A stretch of DNA of 53,750 nucleotides from Betaproteobacteria bacterium (GCA_016868305.1 VGHK01000013.1:1-53750), one strand, 5' to 3'. Positions 25,828 to 35,505 are shown, numbered from the stretch's first letter. The notes: generated by a model from the sequence alone, not told the origin. Made by a program: numbers and translations.

Positions 25828-27540
25828 ATGGCAACAAATGCTCTGCCCAGTTTCCCGTTTGCAACCCCGGAACTGAATCCGGCCTGGCAGGCGGTCGCAC
25901 AGATAGCCCAAGGGGCTCTGCCCACTATTTCCGCGCTTCGCAGCCCCTACGACTGGGCGCCTGGATCTGCGTCTACGACCGCGCCCACGCCTATGTTCAT
26001 ACCCGCCTGGACAGACCGCGATACCGCCTTGCAGTTCTCTGCCGCCGGCATAACGCTGGATGCGCGCAACCAGGCCCTCGGACACGATGCCTGGCGGGCG
26101 CTCTTGCACCTCGCTGAGACCCAGAGGGTCTTTGACTGGGCGAGCGCCCAGCGGCAGGGCCTTCTGGTCAACACCACCGAAGGCCGCCCTGCCCTACATG
26201 CCTTATTGCGGGCCGGAGCGCCGGATAGCCAACCCGATCTCGGCGCTGCGCTGGTCAACAGCCCGTCCTCCGCAGGGCCCATCGCCTCAGCGTCCGAAGA
26301 GACCGATCCCAGGTCAGCGGTTTTTACGGAACGCGAACGGATGCTGGCTGCCGCGCAGGCCATTCGAGAGGGTGCATGGAAGGGATTTAACGGGGCAGCC
26401 TTCACCGATGTGGTGAATATCGGCATCGGGGGCTCCGATCTGGGGCCGCGCATGGCGGTACAGGCCTTGGCAGGGCAGCCCGACTCCACTTCCGCCCCTC
26501 GCGTGCACTTTCTCTCCAACCCCGATGCCTGGACCGTTCAACCACTACTGGCATCCCTGAACCCTGCAACGACATTATTTATTCTGCAGAGCAAATCGTT
26601 TACCACCCCCGAAACACAGCGGATTGCCGCAACCGCCCAGGACTGGCTTGCGGCTGCCGGGTGCCCCCCCGAAAAGCGCATGGCCCACTGGGTGGTTGTC
26701 ACTGCGCGCACCGACCTTGCCCAGGCCAGCGGCTTTCTTCCGAACCGACTATTTCCCATCTGGCCCTGGGTGGGCGGGCGTACCTCGGTCTGGTCTTCCA
26801 TCGGGTTGCCTCTGGCGGTGGCCATCGGGCCGCAGGCATTTCGGGATTTTCTTTCTGGCGGCCGGGCCATGGACGATCACTTCTGGTCCGCACCGGCAGA
26901 CAGGAACATGCCGTTGGCGATGGCGCTGATTGCCCTATGGAATCGGCATTTTCTGGGCTGTCCCACGCAGGTGTTGGCGGTTTATAGCAGCCCCCTGGCA
27001 GGTTTTTTGCCCTACCTGCAACAACTGGAAATGGAGTCGCTGGGCAAGCGCACCCATATCAACGGGCAGCCAACAACCATCGCCACCGGCGCCATTATCT
27101 GGGGTGGGCTTGGCATCGATGGTCAGCACGCCTACTTTCAGCTGCTGCATCAAGGCCAGCATCGGGTGCCGATAGACTTTCTTGCCGTGGCTCATGATCC
27201 CTGCCCCATGCCCAATGCACCAGCCCATCAGGCTATGGTTCATACCAACCTGCGGGCCCAGGCGCAGGCCCTGGCATTAGGGCGGTCACCCGAAGAGACA
27301 GCGGCGTTTCTGCGCCAGGAGGGGCTGAACGCCGAGACAATCCAAAGCCTCACCCCGCATCGCAGCTTTCCCGGCAATGTTCCCAACAGCAGCCTGTGGC
27401 TCAACGAACGCGACCCATTTCATCTCGGCGCGCTCACCGCCCTTTATGAGCACAAGGTATTCTGTCAGGCCATGCTCTGTCAGATCCAGCCGTTTGACCA
27501 GTGGGGGGTCGAACTGGGAAAGTCTCTTCTGCCCCGCTAA
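25828..27540 (+). CDS. pgi: Glucose-6-phosphate isomerase
   Basis: Pgi interconverts glucose-6-phosphate and fructose-6-phosphate in the cytoplasm. The start ATG 25828 (GGGG just upstream) gives 570 residues, close to the usual 550. The frame is open further upstream, but that part is antisense to panE and shows no homology. Family motifs are NIGIGGSDLGPRMA, ILQSKSFTTPET, WPWVGGRTSVWSSIGLPLA, MESLGKR, GTNGQ-like INGQPTT and the C-terminal signature WGVELGKSL. Its stop overlaps the start of the CYTH-CHAD gene by 1 base (TAATG), and ppk2 follows, so glycolytic and polyphosphate functions share a transcript. Confidence 0.96.
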   Translation: MATNALPSFPFATPELNPAWQAVAQIAQGALPTISALRSPYDWAPGSASTTAPTPMFIPAWTDRDTALQFSAAGITLDARNQALGHDAWRALLHLAETQRVFDWASAQRQGLLVNTTEGRPALHALLRAGAPDSQPDLGAALVNSPSSAGPIASASEETDPRSAVFTERERMLAAAQAIREGAWKGFNGAAFTDVVNIGIGGSDLGPRMAVQALAGQPDSTSAPRVHFLSNPDAWTVQPLLASLNPATTLFILQSKSFTTPETQRIAATAQDWLAAAGCPPEKRMAHWVVVTARTDLAQASGFLPNRLFPIWPWVGGRTSVWSSIGLPLAVAIGPQAFRDFLSGGRAMDDHFWSAPADRNMPLAMALIALWNRHFLGCPTQVLAVYSSPLAGFLPYLQQLEMESLGKRTHINGQPTTIATGAIIWGGLGIDGQHAYFQLLHQGQHRVPIDFLAVAHDPCPMPNAPAHQAMVHTNLRAQAQALALGRSPEETAAFLRQEGLNAETIQSLTPHRSFPGNVPNSSLWLNERDPFHLGALTALYEHKVFCQAMLCQIQPFDQWGVELGKSLLPR

Positions 27541-29135
27541 TGGTCTCGCTTATGCCAGCTCCCAAGACTAAGACGCCAGAAAGCCGCCAAATCACGCAAA
27601 CAACCGAGACAGAGATCTGCCTCGCAGGCCCGTTCACGCTGGCGCTGCTGCGCAAGTCGCAGTGGTTTTCTGAGGTAAAACCGATTCGCCAGCAGCTGCG
27701 GGCGGTCTATTTCGACACCCCCACGGCTGATATCGCAAAGGCTGGCGCAGGCCTGCGCATTCGCCGAGAGTCTGGGTCGTGGGTGCAGACGCTCAAGGTA
27801 GAAACCGCATCGGGAAGCCGTATCGAGTACAGCCACATTCTGAAGCAAAAGACCCTGTACCCTTTACCAGAGATCGCCAAAGAGGGACTGCCCACAGCGG
27901 CAGCGCTCAAGGCCCATCGGCTAAGCAGGGCCGCAATACTGGCCCTCAAGAAACCCTCGTCGCTTCAGCCCCTGGTCGAAGTCCGCGTCACGCGACAACA
28001 GTGGCTGCTGCACTTCGAGCAGAGCCACATTGCAGTTGCCCTCGACATTGGGTCTGTCCGGCGTCCTTCGCAGCCGCCACCGGCGGGCATGTCCAACACC
28101 GCCCCGCAAGACGAGGAGAGGCTCGATATTAATGAGCTCGAACTCGAACTGATGGCAGGCACCAGCCAGGGGCTCTGGAGGCTCGCGGCCGCGCTTATCG
28201 GCTGGTTGCCACCCTTGGGGTTTGGTCTTGAGCCACGGTCAAAGGCCGAGCGCGGCCTTGCCTGGGCATATCCTGCTCTGGCGGAGGCAGCCTCGCGAAC
28301 TGCCCGGCAGCAAACGCGCCGAAAACTAACCGCGCAAGACCGAAGCCTTGGCACTGTGCTGGGCCATCATCTGAAGGCGGCCGTCCTCACCCTAAGCTAC
28401 CGCATCATCCAGGCGCGGTCGCGTATCGACCCGGAAGACACACACCAGGCACGCGTGGCCCTTCGGCAGATTCGTACCCTGTTAAAGCTGCTGGTTTCCG
28501 CTGGCTTCCCGAGGCTGGTCGAGGGCCTCTTACCCCGATGCGCAGAAGTCGCCGATGCGCTTGGCGAGCTGCGAGACCTCGATGTGGTCATCGACGCGCT
28601 GGTGCAGCCACTGGTTGCCAGACTGCCCAAAGACCCCGCCCTTCGGGCCATGGCCAAGGGGGTCGAACAGTACCGAGAGGCAATACGTAAGGCCCTGCGA
28701 CAGCATCTCGCCGAGCGCGAGATACCGCTGCTGCTATTTGCGCTAGGGCAGCTAAGCGAGGAAATGCCCAAGACGCACACCGTCATGTCTTCGGAAGAAT
28801 TCGCCCGCTGTGAGGCACGCCGGCTGCGCAAGAGAGTTGCGCGCCGGGAGCGTATCTCTGCAACAGAGCCCTCTGCGCAGGCCGACCATCGTCTGCGTCT
28901 GGCCCACAAGGCGTTACGGTATGCAATCCCCATACTGCAAGACCTGAACGCACCGCAAGACCTGAAGGCCTGGGCAAAGGCCTCTGCCAGGGCGCAAGAA
29001 ACTCTTGGGCTCGCCCAGGACAAGGCCACCGCACGCAAGACCATTACCAACGCACTAAGGGCCTCCCCCATGGACGCCACCATGCAGGCACGCGCGCTGG
29101 CGGTGATAGAAGGGTTTCTTCTGGCACAACAATAA
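27540..29135 (+). CDS. CYTH-CHAD domain protein (inorganic triphosphatase / polyphosphate-binding)
   Basis: This 531-residue cytoplasmic protein has an N-terminal CYTH domain (about 15-220), with ETEICL in place of the ExExK-like start, then VYFDTP, GLRIRRE, QTLKVE and LDINELELELMAG. A C-terminal CHAD domain (about 270-530) carries the conserved HQARVALRQIRTLLKL histidine/arginine pattern and LRLAHKALRYAIPIL. E. coli YgiF has the same fusion and is an inorganic triphosphatase; CHAD domains bind polyphosphate granules. The ATG at 27540 shares a base with pgi's TAA; an internal ATG at 27552 is an alternative. The adjacent PPK2 gene supports a polyphosphate role. Confidence 0.88.
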   Translation: MVSLMPAPKTKTPESRQITQTTETEICLAGPFTLALLRKSQWFSEVKPIRQQLRAVYFDTPTADIAKAGAGLRIRRESGSWVQTLKVETASGSRIEYSHILKQKTLYPLPEIAKEGLPTAAALKAHRLSRAAILALKKPSSLQPLVEVRVTRQQWLLHFEQSHIAVALDIGSVRRPSQPPPAGMSNTAPQDEERLDINELELELMAGTSQGLWRLAAALIGWLPPLGFGLEPRSKAERGLAWAYPALAEAASRTARQQTRRKLTAQDRSLGTVLGHHLKAAVLTLSYRIIQARSRIDPEDTHQARVALRQIRTLLKLLVSAGFPRLVEGLLPRCAEVADALGELRDLDVVIDALVQPLVARLPKDPALRAMAKGVEQYREAIRKALRQHLAEREIPLLLFALGQLSEEMPKTHTVMSSEEFARCEARRLRKRVARRERISATEPSAQADHRLRLAHKALRYAIPILQDLNAPQDLKAWAKASARAQETLGLAQDKATARKTITNALRASPMDATMQARALAVIEGFLLAQQ

Positions 29136-29155
29136 AAAAGCGTAGGGGACGTACG

Positions 29156-30001
29156 ATGAAATCGATAGCAAAAAAGAAGAAAAAGAGCGGTGCTGGAGAG
29201 CTTTCTGCGAAGGCCTACGCCAAGACGCTGCGGTCGCTACAGATTGAGCTTGTGAAAATGCAGGAATGGGTTGTGGCAACCGGCGCCAAGATCGTGGTGA
29301 TATTTGAGGGCCGTGACGCTGCGGGCAAGGGCGGTGCCATTAAGCGAATCATCGAGCCGCTCAACCCGCGTGTCTGTCGGATTGTGGCGCTGCCCAAGCC
29401 TACAGAAACCGAGCGGCACCAGTGGTATTTTCAGCGCTATGTGGCCCACCTGCCTACGGCAGGCGAAATCGTGCTCTTTGACCGATCTTGGTACAACCGC
29501 GCAGGGGTTGAACGGGTTATGGGCTTTTGCACGCCCGCAGAGACCAGCGACTTTCTTAAGTCTTGCCCCGAGTTCGAGCGCATGCTGGTTCGGTCTGGCA
29601 TTCGCCTGATCAAATACTGGTTCTCGGTTAGCCCCGAAGAGCAAGAGCTGCGATTTCAGGAGCGCGCCTGCAACCCCTTAAAGACCTGGAAGCTCAGCCC
29701 AGTTGACATTGAGTCACGCGCGCACTGGCACGAGTACTCAAAGGCCAAAGACGCCATGATGGCGGCTACTGATATCCCGCAGGCACCCTGGTTTGTAGTG
29801 GATGCGGATGTTAAAGAAAGGGCCCGTCTCAACTGTATTAAACATCTGCTCAGTGAGATTCCGTACAAATCAGTACGGAGGGGGCCTATTGTGCTACCCG
29901 ACCTGCCGCAGCCATCGAAAAAGACGCCGCGCCGGCCTCCGAAGGAGGCACAGCGCTTTGTTCCGGATTTTTTTGAGCAGCTACAGGCTAATGGGGCCTA
30001 G
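29156..30001 (+). CDS. ppk2: Polyphosphate kinase 2 (PPK2 class I-like), copy 1
   Basis: PPK2 transfers phosphate between polyphosphate and nucleotides, usually making ATP or GTP from the diphosphate. This 281-residue protein has a Lys-rich N-terminus, Walker A FEGRDAAGKGGAIKR (about 50-64), Walker B/lid region IVLFDRSWYNRAGVERVMGF and IKYWFSVSPEEQ, and KLSPVDIESRAHW. Length and the single domain fit class I. It lies 20 bp after the CYTH-CHAD gene with AGGGGA as ribosome binding site, and ends 3 bp from the convergent phasin stop. A second paralogue lies at 34570; this copy lacks that one's acidic N-terminal extension and has a basic Pro/Arg-rich C-terminus. Confidence 0.94.
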   Translation: MKSIAKKKKKSGAGELSAKAYAKTLRSLQIELVKMQEWVVATGAKIVVIFEGRDAAGKGGAIKRIIEPLNPRVCRIVALPKPTETERHQWYFQRYVAHLPTAGEIVLFDRSWYNRAGVERVMGFCTPAETSDFLKSCPEFERMLVRSGIRLIKYWFSVSPEEQELRFQERACNPLKTWKLSPVDIESRAHWHEYSKAKDAMMAATDIPQAPWFVVDADVKERARLNCIKHLLSEIPYKSVRRGPIVLPDLPQPSKKTPRRPPKEAQRFVPDFFEQLQANGA

Positions 30002-30004
30002 GCC

Positions 30005-30583
30005 TTACTCAGCCGAACCGCGCTTGCGCGAGGGAGCTTTGGCGGCGCCGTTTACAACCGACTCACCAGCCTTGGCAACGGCCTCAACGTTGGCCTCTAC
30101 CATGTCGACGACCTGCTTGGTCGCCTTGTTCACGGCCTCGTAGGCGGTATTGGAGGCGCTAAAGGCCGACTTCACCAGAGCAACCACACCCTCTGTGCCC
30201 GAAGGAGCCGTCTTGTTCATTTCGTTGATCATTGCAGCGACCGACTTGTTGGCCTCAGCGACCTGGTGCTCAGCAAGGCGTGCAAACTCAGTTGCTGTCT
30301 CGGCATTGATGGCATAAGCCTTGCGTGCGTAGCTGGTGGCCTTGACAGCCAAAGGCTGGGTGTTGTGCTGGGCGGCAGCATAAAACTCTTGGTAGTCTTT
30401 CACGCCAAGCATCTGGTTGGAAGCCTCAGCAACATCGGCAAGGCTGGAACGCATGGCCTTGAGGTTGAGGTCAATCTGCTTTTCGATAGCGTCAAACGAC
30501 GTGGCTGCCACCTGGGCAAACATGGCGTTGCTAGTCTTCACAGCGTTTAAAACCTGGTCAGGGGTAACGATAGCGTGGTTCAT
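30005..30583 (-). CDS. phaP: Phasin (PHA granule-associated protein)
   Basis: Phasins coat polyhydroxyalkanoate granules. This 192-residue protein is almost all amphipathic helix, lacks cysteine, and has the phasin_2 pattern (NLKAMRSSLADVAEASNQM, VKDYQEFYAAAQHNTQPLAVK, SYARKAYAINAETATEFARL). The C-terminus is Lys/Arg-rich (KAPSRKRGSAE). The start has AAAGGA (30590-30595) at good spacing. A strong sigma-70-type promoter and a pair of TGC-containing inverted repeats lie upstream. It points to a PHA-storing organism. It faces ppk2 3' end to 3' end with a 3-bp gap, placing two storage-polymer genes side by side. Confidence 0.94.
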   Translation of the reverse strand: MNHAIVTPDQVLNAVKTSNAMFAQVAATSFDAIEKQIDLNLKAMRSSLADVAEASNQMLGVKDYQEFYAAAQHNTQPLAVKATSYARKAYAINAETATEFARLAEHQVAEANKSVAAMINEMNKTAPSGTEGVVALVKSAFSASNTAYEAVNKATKQVVDMVEANVEAVAKAGESVVNGAAKAPSRKRGSAE

Positions 30584-30616
30584 GGTAAATCCTTTCAGTA
30601 GTTAAATTGACGAACA

Positions 30617-30687
30617 TTGTTGCAACGCAGAAGTTGAAAACTGTTTTGTTTACAACATGAGGGGAATAATATGCGGCGCTGCAACAA
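30617..30687. promoter_or_regulatory. Inverted TTGTTGCARCGC pair at the phasin promoter (candidate PhaR-type operator)
   Basis: TTGTTGCAACGC lies on the + strand at 30617-30628, and the same word with one change (TTGTTGCAGCGC) lies on the minus strand at 30676-30687, exactly inside the spacer between -35 and -10. One site would block polymerase and the other lies downstream of the likely start. PHA regulators of the PhaR type bind TGC-rich sites at phasin promoters, so autoregulation by PhaR is a reasonable guess. No phaR gene is in the window. Confidence 0.5.
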
Positions 30688-30694
30688 AAGTCAA
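30666..30694 (-). promoter_or_regulatory. Sigma-70-type promoter of the phasin gene
   Basis: On the minus strand TTGACT (30689-30694) and TATTAT (30666-30671) are separated by exactly 17 bases. Transcription would begin near 30658, giving a leader of about 75 bases before the phasin ATG. Both boxes are close to consensus, which fits a highly expressed granule protein. Confidence 0.8.
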
Positions 30695-30731
30695 GCCCCC
30701 CGACAAAAATATTTTTTCCAGCCCTGATTCC

Positions 30732-30828
30732 GAATTACGGAATTACGGTGACAGTTGGAATTACGGTGACAGTTTACTTAATTCCCGTAGGGAATTAAGT
30801 AAACTGTCACCGTAATTCACCGTAATTC
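30732..30828. repeat. Structured intergenic palindromic repeat, copy 2 (REP/RAYT-like)
   Basis: A perfect 29-bp inverted repeat (30758-30786 with 30790-30818, loop GTA) is preceded by tandem GAATTACG units (30732-30747) and two direct copies of GAATTACGGTGACAGTT (30740-30756, 30758-30774), and followed by two copies of CACCGTAATT (30808-30827). It matches copy 1 (2605-2717) in order and core sequence. The differences are consistent: GAATTACG replaces GATTACG throughout, and the stem tip CCC/GGG replaces CTC/GAG with pairing kept. Confidence 0.85.
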
Positions 30829-30908
30829 CGAGCGATTGCTACTGAGGGCCTGGGCATTCAGGCAGATATACAACGCTAGATGTCAAAAGTTTTGACAGGC
30901 GCAGGTGC

Positions 30909-31526
30909 CTAGGGCTCTTCCTCCGGTCGGACGATGCCATACTTTTTAATGTAATAGTAAAGATGCTCCCGGGTGATCCCCAGGCGTCGGGCCGCCTCAG
31001 ACACGTTGTGGCCCGTTTCCCCAAGAGTGGTGCGCACGATCCTTTCCACCACCTCCTCGCGGGCCATCTTCAGCCCCTCTTCCGAAGACACGTCCGCCAC
31101 CACCATGACCGGAAACTTACCCTCCTGGTTACGCAGGGTTTTCTCGCTGCGGCTAAAGAAGGCCGCCTTACTCAGGGCAAATTCCAGCCGTTCCTTACTG
31201 AATGGCTTTGACAAAACGTCGAAGGCACCCGCCTTCACGCACCGCAACTGGGCATCTTCGTGGCTCTGCCCAGAGACCACAATCACCTTCAGAAGCACAT
31301 TCCACAGCCGCGCCTGTTCTAAGAACCAGAGCCCCTCGGTGATGTCCTGCGGATCGGGCGGAAGCCCGAGATCGAGCATTACCAGTTCTATCTCCGGGTC
31401 GCCCTTGAGCATCGCCAGGCCGTCACGGGCGTTCGTAGCCTCGTCTGCCTCATGACCCAACTCCTCCACCAAAGCGCGCTGCAAAGGCCGAAGCTGATGG
31501 TCATCTTCAATGATCAAGACTCTCAT
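30909..31526 (-). CDS. Response regulator with Fis-type helix-turn-helix (no AAA+ domain)
   Basis: This 205-residue regulator has a receiver domain (about 1-125), with acidic pocket IEDD, phospho-acceptor Asp52 in VMLDLGLP, and the conserved lysine in VLSKPFSKE, followed by a linker. Its C-terminal Fis-like HTH reads NVSEAARRLGITREHLYYYI. There is no sigma-54 ATPase domain, so it resembles RegA/ActR-type regulators rather than NtrC. ATG 31526 is chosen because MRVLIIEDD is the natural receiver start; the frame is open further upstream without homology. It is divergent from the histidine kinase at 31547 (20 bp between starts), its probable partner. Output genes are unknown. Confidence 0.9.
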   Translation of the reverse strand: MRVLIIEDDHQLRPLQRALVEELGHEADEATNARDGLAMLKGDPEIELVMLDLGLPPDPQDITEGLWFLEQARLWNVLLKVIVVSGQSHEDAQLRCVKAGAFDVLSKPFSKERLEFALSKAAFFSRSEKTLRNQEGKFPVMVVADVSSEEGLKMAREEVVERIVRTTLGETGHNVSEAARRLGITREHLYYYIKKYGIVRPEEEP

Positions 31527-31546
31527 ATTTAAGGATTCTAAATAGA

Positions 31547-33322
31547 ATGGTTCTACAACACCATCCTTTTTTCGTCGCGATGTCGCTGATAGCCGTGATC
31601 TTTTCGGCAACGACCGCATCGATCATTTCAGTCCGGGCTGGCAGGACCGAGCATGGCCGCATGCGCACCTGGTGGTATTTTGGGGCCGCAGTAAGCCTAG
31701 CTGCGGGTATCTGGTCGATGCATTTCATCGGCATGGTGGCCATGCAGTTCCCTTTCCCGGTGCAGTTTCAGCCCGAACTCACCGCCGCCTCATTCCTGCC
31801 CGCCCTCGTGGCAGGCCTCGGCCTTGTCACCATGGCCCGACGAAACCGCATCACATGGCCGTCCCAGGGCCTTATCTTTGGCCTTACTGCCCTCGGCGTT
31901 GTGGCTATGCACTACACCGCTCTGGCCGGAATACAGTTCTCACCCGGGACGCCAGCGATTTTAGGCCAGACCCTCCCAGATTCCCTTGACCAGAACCTCT
32001 CTGCCGCGCTGGACCAGCACGCGGGCCCCGCCATACCGATTCTTATCCTGCTGGTCATCGCCAACCTGATCGGCATTTTGGTGTCGGTCTTTGACCATCG
32101 GCTTGAGGATAGCCAGCGAAAGCGGGCAGATGACCTCGCCCATACCAACCGGCAACTCGGCTCCCGAGCCAGACAACTCTCATACGAGCTGGCGCGGGAG
32201 AAGACTATATTCGAGGCTGCCATAGACGCTACCCAAGACTGCATCTGGTCTTGGCGTCCTGACACCCAGGAGCTCTTTCTCTCAAGCCACCTGCACGTGT
32301 TATCAGGAACCGACCCACACGATTCCATAGCCACACTCGAAGAATTAGAAATGCGCCTGCATCGCAAAGACCAGCCAGCGTTTCGCAAGGCATTTCAGGC
32401 AGCGATAGTCGACCCCGTTGGTCAGATGCGGCTCAAGGCACGCCTGCGCCAGACTGATGGTGGCTGGCGCTGGGTGCTGTTTCGCGCCCGCATGGTCTCG
32501 CGTCCCAAGGCTCCTACCATGTTGGTTGGAGCGATTTCTGACATTCAGGCCCTGCAGCATGCCGAGGAAGAGGCCCGGCAGCTCGCCGAGCAGCAGCGCG
32601 AGATCGCCCACCTGCGCAGCCGAATCGTACGGATATTAAGCCATGAGCTGCGGACACCGTTGGCTGTGGTCACGACCAGTGCCGATCTGCTCGAGACCAT
32701 TGCGCAGGCCCGATCTGATGACCAGAAGGCACGGCTGGCCCGATACTTCGGAAACATCCATCAGGCCCTGCACAAGATCGAATCTATTTTGAACGACGCG
32801 CTGCAGTTCAATCGACTGGAAACGGGCGACCGCATCGTCTCTTTCAACTGGGTCGCACCCGTTGCGCTTGTGCAAGAGGCCGTGCGATGGGCCTGCGACG
32901 GCCAGAAAAAACCGAGAACTTTGGTGGAAATCCGCGACCATGGTTTCCATGGGGAAGTGCAAAGCGATGCCCGTCTGCTCGAGCTCGTGCTGCGCAACCT
33001 TCTCACCAATGCCCTGAAATACGGGCAGGACAAGCCGGTGCTTGTCGAATTCCTTGCTGACGAGGACCGCCTCTGTATCGATTTCATCGACAACGGAATG
33101 GGCATCCCCGAGTCGCAGCAGGTGCAGCTCTTTCGGGCCTTTTTTCGCGGCAACAATGTGGGCGCCCTACCCGGCACCGGGCTGGGGCTATCTATCGCCC
33201 GGCGTGCAGCAGAGGCCTGTGGGGGCGAGCTCATGCTCGTTACCAGCTCACCGCAGGGCAGCCGATTCCGGCTGATTCTCCATGGAAGCCCCCGTAGGAA
33301 AATTTCTGCACCTGGGACATAA
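31547..33322 (+). CDS. MHYT-domain sensor histidine kinase
   Basis: This 591-residue inner-membrane kinase has an N-terminal membrane sensor with several hydrophobic helices (about 5-180). It carries two MHYT-type motifs, SMHFIG (57-62) and MHYT (121-124), thought to bind copper and sense O2, CO or NO. A coiled coil (about 185-220) and a PAS-like domain (about 225-340) follow. HisKA has the H-box ILSHELRTPL (His366), and HATPase_c shows LRNLLTNALKYG, DFIDNGMGIPES and GTGLGLSIARRA. The known MHYT domain usually has more motif repeats; two is few. AAGGA lies upstream of ATG 31547. The M20 gene follows after 7 bp and is likely co-transcribed. Confidence 0.9.
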   Translation: MVLQHHPFFVAMSLIAVIFSATTASIISVRAGRTEHGRMRTWWYFGAAVSLAAGIWSMHFIGMVAMQFPFPVQFQPELTAASFLPALVAGLGLVTMARRNRITWPSQGLIFGLTALGVVAMHYTALAGIQFSPGTPAILGQTLPDSLDQNLSAALDQHAGPAIPILILLVIANLIGILVSVFDHRLEDSQRKRADDLAHTNRQLGSRARQLSYELAREKTIFEAAIDATQDCIWSWRPDTQELFLSSHLHVLSGTDPHDSIATLEELEMRLHRKDQPAFRKAFQAAIVDPVGQMRLKARLRQTDGGWRWVLFRARMVSRPKAPTMLVGAISDIQALQHAEEEARQLAEQQREIAHLRSRIVRILSHELRTPLAVVTTSADLLETIAQARSDDQKARLARYFGNIHQALHKIESILNDALQFNRLETGDRIVSFNWVAPVALVQEAVRWACDGQKKPRTLVEIRDHGFHGEVQSDARLLELVLRNLLTNALKYGQDKPVLVEFLADEDRLCIDFIDNGMGIPESQQVQLFRAFFRGNNVGALPGTGLGLSIARRAAEACGGELMLVTSSPQGSRFRLILHGSPRRKISAPGT

Positions 33323-33329
33323 TCTAGGC

Positions 33330-34532
<1,203 letters not shown>

Positions 34533-34569
34533 CAGTCGCGATTCGCCCGCTAAGCGCCTTGCCCACGCG

Positions 34570-35505
34570 CTAATAGACGGCGGGCACAATCAGTTCTTTG
34601 GGCACGGGATGCCGAATATAGTCGGGGTTTTTCACCCGCGCCGGCAGCACCACCTCAGGGTGTTCCAGTTCCTCATAGTGAATCAGGCTTAACAGGTGGG
34701 CCATGTAGTTTAGCCGCGCCCGCTTTTTGTCGTTACCCTCGACTACCCACCAACGGGCCTCGGGAATATGGCTGCGCTCGAGCATGGTTTCTTTGGCCTT
34801 GGTGTAGGCCTCCCAGCGCCGCCGCGACTCCAGGTCCATGGGCGAGAGCTTCCATTGTTTTAACGGATCTTTAATGCGCATGGTAAAGCGCACATGCTGC
34901 TCCTCATCGCCGATCGAAAACCAGTATTTGATTAGCAGAATTCCCGACCGCACCAGCATCTTTTCAAACTCCGGCACCGTGCGAAAAAACTCCTCGTATT
35001 CTTCATCGGTGCAAAAGCCCATCACCCGCTCCACCCCCGCCCGGTTGTACCAGCTGCGGTCAAAGAGCACGATCTCGCCGGCCGCTGGCAGGTGCGGAAT
35101 ATAACGTTGAAAGTACCACTGGGTGCGCTCGCGCTCATTGGGCGCGGGCAGCGCCACCACGCGACAGACCCGCGGGTTAAGCCGCTGGGTAATGCGCTTA
35201 ATTGCCCCGCCCTTGCCTGCCGCGTCCCGGCCCTCAAAGAGCACCACCACCTTGAGCTTCTTGGCAACCACCCAGTCTTGCAGCTTTACCAGTTCGCCCT
35301 GAAGCCGAAAAAGTTCTTTAAAGTACAGGCGTCGGTCAATTGCCCCGTCGGCCGTTGGCCCTTGGGGAGGCATGTCCATAAGAAGCTCATCGAGCCGATC
35401 GTCGTCAAGCTCCATTTCGAGCTCTTCGTCGTAGCTATCGATCAGGTCAGCATGGGCGCGATGCTGTAGAGAAACGTCTGTTGGCCCCGGAGTCTTGTTT
35501 TTCAT
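34570..35505 (-). CDS. ppk2: Polyphosphate kinase 2 (PPK2 class I-like), copy 2
   Basis: This 311-residue paralogue of the protein at 29156 shares the same active-site wording: FEGRDAAGKGGAIKR for Walker A, RSWYNRAGVERVMGFCT and KLSPMDLESRRRW. It differs by an acidic N-terminal extension (about 1-50, with DEELEMELDDDRLDELL) and a different C-terminus (PDYIRHPVPKELIVPAVY). The N-terminal acidic segment followed by RRLYFKELFRLQGELVKLQDWV is usual for class I enzymes. It is 44 bp downstream of pepN on the same strand. Two PPK2 enzymes within about 4.5 kb suggest different nucleotide preference or direction; which is which cannot be read from sequence. Confidence 0.94.
   Translation of the reverse strand: MKNKTPGPTDVSLQHRAHADLIDSYDEELEMELDDDRLDELLMDMPPQGPTADGAIDRRLYFKELFRLQGELVKLQDWVVAKKLKVVVLFEGRDAAGKGGAIKRITQRLNPRVCRVVALPAPNERERTQWYFQRYIPHLPAAGEIVLFDRSWYNRAGVERVMGFCTDEEYEEFFRTVPEFEKMLVRSGILLIKYWFSIGDEEQHVRFTMRIKDPLKQWKLSPMDLESRRRWEAYTKAKETMLERSHIPEARWWVVEGNDKKRARLNYMAHLLSLIHYEELEHPEVVLPARVKNPDYIRHPVPKELIVPAVY

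Larger units (their letters stand above)
30584..30908. other. Non-coding region between phasin and response-regulator genes
   Basis: This 325-bp stretch has no credible gene. From left to right it holds the phasin ribosome binding site, a copy of TTGTTGCAACGC (30617-30628), the phasin -10 and -35 boxes (30666-30694) with an inverted second copy of the motif between them, an A/T-rich run, and the structured repeat copy 2 (30732-30828). The last 80 bases before the response-regulator stop show nothing recognisable. Confidence 0.8.

Noticed and set aside
28397-29083. Minus-strand frame of 228 codons, Ser/Arg-rich
   Set aside because: Antisense to the CHAD domain; composition is typical of shadow frames.
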